In this document: positions 6,330 through 8,361 of the stretch, in pieces
How the letters are laid out: each line of letters starts with the position of its first letter
How positions within the stretch are numbered: the stretch's first letter is position 1
NCBI GenBank assembly: GCA_016932965.1
Contig: JAFGBW010000277.1
Coordinates: forward strand, 1-8,361
From: Candidatus Auribacterota bacterium
GTDB lineage: Bacteria; Auribacterota; JAFGBW01
Direction of reading: 5' to 3'
DNA: 8,361 nt
Made by a program: the position numbers and the translations under genes
The notes under the pieces: generated by a model
What the model was told of the DNA's origin: nothing
Databases searched by the model: none
Seen by the model: only the letters and a program-made list of their open reading frames with translations

Positions 6330-7727
6330 ATGGCTTCCATCTTATTCATCAATCCGCCTTCAAGGAGGCAGGTTTATCTTGAGACCAATATCCGGGTCGG
6401 GGCTCCGAGCTATCCGAACCTGACGCTCGCTACCCTGGCCGGTCATCTGGTTAAAGAGCACAAAGTGAGGGTCGTTGATCTGGATTTTTCGGTTAATCCT
6501 TTAAAAGACCTGAAAGCTAAAGTGCTGGAATTTAAACCGGATGTGGTGGCGGCTTCGGTGAAAACGCCTGATTATTTCACGGTGAGGGACCTTTTCCGGG
6601 CCGTTAAAAAGGAGTTTCCAGGGGTAAAAACCGTGGCAGGAGGGGTGCATGTAAGCGCTCTGCCGGAAGAAGCGTCTGGTGAATCCTGTTTTGATGTCCT
6701 GGTTATCGGAGAGGGGGATACAACTCTTTTGGAATGGTTAGGACAGGATGACAAGATCAAGACTCCCGGGATGATGGTCCGGGCAGAAGACGGTTGCATG
6801 GTTTCCTCAGGAATAAGGGATAAGATGCCTTCCCTGGATTCACTTCCTTTTCCTGCCTGGCATCTGTATGAACTCAAACGATACAGCAATTCGAGGCTGT
6901 CCTCCCGGAAAAATCCGGTAGGCCATCTTGAAACAAGCAGGGGATGCGCTTACAACTGTAATTTCTGCAGCAAAATCATTTTTGGCAACCGGTTCCGGGT
7001 CAAATCTCCTGAAAGGGTGCTGGATGAAATCGAATACATGCTGGGATGCGGATTTAAAGAAATTCACATTGTTGACGACAGTTTTACCCAGGATATCGAG
7101 CGTGCAAAGGAAATCTGCCGCCGGATCATTCAAAGGAATCTGAAATTTCCCTGGTCATTGATCAACGGAATCAGGGTGGACAAGGTGGATGATGAATTTT
7201 TCCAGCTTGCAAAGAGGGCCGGATGCTGGCAGGCCGGATTTGGCCTTGAGACAGGGGATCAACGTGTTTTAGACAAGGTCAATAAAAGAATTACCCTGGC
7301 ACAGACAGAGAAGGCTGTGAAAATGGCCTCCAAGGCAGGTGTGGAGTCTTTTGGTTTTTTTATTTTTGCCCTGGACGGGGAAACAGAAGAATCCATGAAA
7401 CGGACCATTGGTTTTGCCAAATCGCTTCCATTATCCATGGCCAAATTCGATATCTGCATTCCCTATCCGGGAACTCCTTTCTATAATGACCTGGAAAAAC
7501 AGGGCAGGATTCTGACTAAAGACTGGTCAAAATATAACTGCCATCAGTTAGAGGAACCCCTGTTCAGCCATCTCAATGTCTCCTGGCAAACCGTCGGGTA
7601 TTATTATAAAAAGGCTTTCCGGGATTTTTATTTCCGGCCTTCCTACATCGGCAAACGTATCCTGCGCAGCATTAAAAATGGCGATTTGTTCCATGATCTG
7701 AAGTATTTTCTGAATTTCAAGTGGTGA
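6330..7727 (+). CDS. B12-binding-type radical SAM protein
   Basis: A 465-residue cytoplasmic enzyme of the cobalamin-dependent (class B, BchE-like) radical SAM group. Residues 1-140 form the Rossmann-like B12-binding domain: ILFINPPS, then YPNLTLATLAGHL, VDLDFS, AGGVHVSALPEE and VIGEGD. The linker has the usual LDSLPFPAWHLY. The radical SAM core (about 196-400) has C206-x3-C210-x2-C213 in SRGCAYNCNFCSK, which binds the [4Fe-4S] cluster that cleaves SAM. Further family features are EIHIVDDSFTQD, GFGLETGD and PYPGTPFYNDLEKQGRI. The C-terminus includes AFRDFYFRPSYIGKRI, common in this group. Such enzymes methylate unactivated carbons or make rearrangements; the substrate here is unknown. The DxHxxG cobalamin-ligand motif is not seen, which is common in this family. 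The neighbours (sugar epimerase, methyltransferase-like gene) suggest a polysaccharide or natural-product modification role. Confidence 0.92.
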   Translation: MASILFINPPSRRQVYLETNIRVGAPSYPNLTLATLAGHLVKEHKVRVVDLDFSVNPLKDLKAKVLEFKPDVVAASVKTPDYFTVRDLFRAVKKEFPGVKTVAGGVHVSALPEEASGESCFDVLVIGEGDTTLLEWLGQDDKIKTPGMMVRAEDGCMVSSGIRDKMPSLDSLPFPAWHLYELKRYSNSRLSSRKNPVGHLETSRGCAYNCNFCSKIIFGNRFRVKSPERVLDEIEYMLGCGFKEIHIVDDSFTQDIERAKEICRRIIQRNLKFPWSLINGIRVDKVDDEFFQLAKRAGCWQAGFGLETGDQRVLDKVNKRITLAQTEKAVKMASKAGVESFGFFIFALDGETEESMKRTIGFAKSLPLSMAKFDICIPYPGTPFYNDLEKQGRILTKDWSKYNCHQLEEPLFSHLNVSWQTVGYYYKKAFRDFYFRPSYIGKRILRSIKNGDLFHDLKYFLNFKW

Positions 7728-7735
7728 ACTCTTTT

Positions 7736-8042
7736 CTCGCAACATTGCGTTATTTGACAGGATGTCATGCCTGTCCGGCTTGACTTTTTCCCCGGCTTTT
7801 TTGGGGTATCAGGCTCGGCGCTATCACCTCACACTTCATCCCATTGGCTTTCATTTTGCTGTAAAGATCAAATCCACTATAACTGGCTTCATAACAAAAA
7901 AATAAATCCATTTTTTTTTCAGTGCCCCTATATTAGGCGCACATGTGATTCCCGTCGTCTCCCCTGTCTGTGAATCCCTCAAGGCTACAGGATACCTTTT
8001 ATCATCGACATCAATTCCGCAATGATATACTTTCTCTTTCAT
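7736..8042 (-). pseudogene. IS110-family transposase remnant (N-terminal RuvC-like part, frame-disrupted)
   Basis: The minus-strand ATG 8042 has AAGGA (8050-8054) 7 bases upstream and encodes VYHCGIDVDDKRYPVALRD, the start of an IS110 DEDD transposase. The frame breaks at a run of nine A (7911-7919, read on the minus strand). The next frame gives FFCYEASYSGFDLYSKMKAN and then CEVIAPSLIP. At 7797-7806 (CCCC then six A) it returns to the first frame with KKAGEKVKPDRHDIL. The four acidic residues typical of the family's RuvC fold can be traced: D in GIDV, E in YEAS, and two D in PDRHD. The C-terminal serine-containing transposase domain is absent, and the similarity fades just before the radical SAM stop codon. 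About 100 of an expected 300-400 residues remain, so it is non-functional and lies antisense between two plus-strand genes. Confidence 0.82.
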
Positions 8043-8190
8043 GGATGATTCCTTTTTTATTAGGCTTATAGCGCCAGTTTACTAGTTGAAATTTAATTTT
8101 AACTATTCTAAGAAAGTGCAGTCATCCATTACTTCTGTACGGTTTTTTTTCTTTCTCGTGTGTGTTGTGTTTTCGTGATAGATATAACAA
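8043..8190. other. Intergenic region, possible left-end remnant of the IS110 element
   Basis: These 148 bases precede the transposase remnant on the minus strand and the methyltransferase-like gene on the plus strand. In the IS110 group the stretch upstream of the transposase carries the element end and the bridge RNA, so a decayed copy may lie here; no defined end or RNA fold was recognised. On the plus strand GTGCAG (8116-8121) and CTGTAC (8135-8140) can pair with one G-U, followed by GG and eight T (8143-8150), a weak terminator-like shape. No good promoter for the downstream gene was found. Confidence 0.35.
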
Positions 8191-8361
8191 ATGATTTGCC
8201 CTCATTCAGGAACAAAGTTTTTATATCATTATGACGGCGTTCAGCTGGCTAAATGTAATAATTGCGGCCTGATTTTCAGCGACAAATACCGTTCCGGTCT
8301 TTTCAACAGGGAATTGTATAAGGATTATTACAAGAATGAACTGGCTGCCGGACGTTTCAGT
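8191..8361 (+). CDS. Methyltransferase-like protein with N-terminal Cys pair, 3' part outside window
   Basis: ATG 8191 opens a frame that runs to the right edge (57 residues). The frame is closed by a TAA six bases before the ATG, so the start is certain if the gene is real. The start MICPHSGTKFLYHYDG, then KCNNCGLIFSDKYRSG and LYKDYYKNE, follows the N-terminal zinc-ribbon pattern of many class I SAM-dependent methyltransferases of sugar and natural-product clusters (CxxCG, x about 15, CxxCGLxF, then LYxxxYY). The usual second Cys is Ser6 here, leaving C3, H5, C22 and C25. The SAM-binding domain lies beyond the window, so the activity is inferred from the N-terminus only. No clear ribosome binding site is visible (GATA only), and the upstream region is AT-rich. 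Confidence 0.75.
   Translation, partial: MICPHSGTKFLYHYDGVQLAKCNNCGLIFSDKYRSGLFNRELYKDYYKNELAAGRFS

Noticed and set aside
7738-7789. Hairpins CGCAA/TTGCG and GACAGG/CCTGTC after the radical SAM stop, as a terminator.
   Set aside because: No T-run follows either stem closely; the second stem is separated from five T by nine bases and is also part of the transposase remnant.
7767-7973. A 68-codon plus-strand ORF between the radical SAM and methyltransferase-like genes.
   Set aside because: It is antisense to the IS110 remnant, whose three frame segments match the transposase pattern; the plus-strand peptide shows no family features.

Overview
The window looks like chromosome of a Gram-negative, probably anaerobic bacterium of the Desulfobacterota (deltaproteobacterial) type. 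This is an inference from three things: soluble multi-PAS hybrid kinases, Cys-rich PAS proteins, and a B12-type radical SAM gene next to sugar-nucleotide genes, at moderate GC. No ribosomal marker is present, so the taxonomy stays tentative.

Left block (about 1-4301, minus strand): three PAS-domain signalling genes in one direction with gaps of only 37 and 55 bases, so probably one operon. In transcription order they are a 1064-residue soluble hybrid histidine kinase (five PAS domains, HisKA, HATPase, C-terminal receiver), a 165-residue Cys-rich PAS protein, and a further PAS protein cut by the left window edge. A reasonable sigma70-like promoter sits just upstream of the kinase.

Middle (4302-5031): 730 bases without a convincing large gene. 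They hold a 10-bp inverted repeat around a 40-codon ORF with a good ribosome binding site, a run of small hairpins with 3-base loops, an imperfect palindromic element built from GAATTC-like units (4633-4746), and a 43-codon ORF that may be a gene fragment.

Right block (5032-8361, plus strand): a UDP-glucuronate 4-epimerase-like enzyme, then 14 bases later a tRNA-Ala(CGC), a second long AT-rich inverted repeat (about 6130-6275), a cobalamin-binding-type radical SAM protein, a decayed IS110-family transposase remnant on the minus strand, and the start of a methyltransferase-like gene with an N-terminal Cys pair. The epimerase, radical SAM and methyltransferase genes would fit a surface-polysaccharide or small-molecule modification locus. 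The mobile-element remnant and the two palindromic elements suggest the region has been rearranged.

The most interesting points are the IS110 fossil, whose two opposite single-base frame changes restore one another; the Cys-rich PAS protein in the kinase operon; and the two palindromic elements bracketing the epimerase-tRNA pair. I see no CRISPR array and no clear new defence system.
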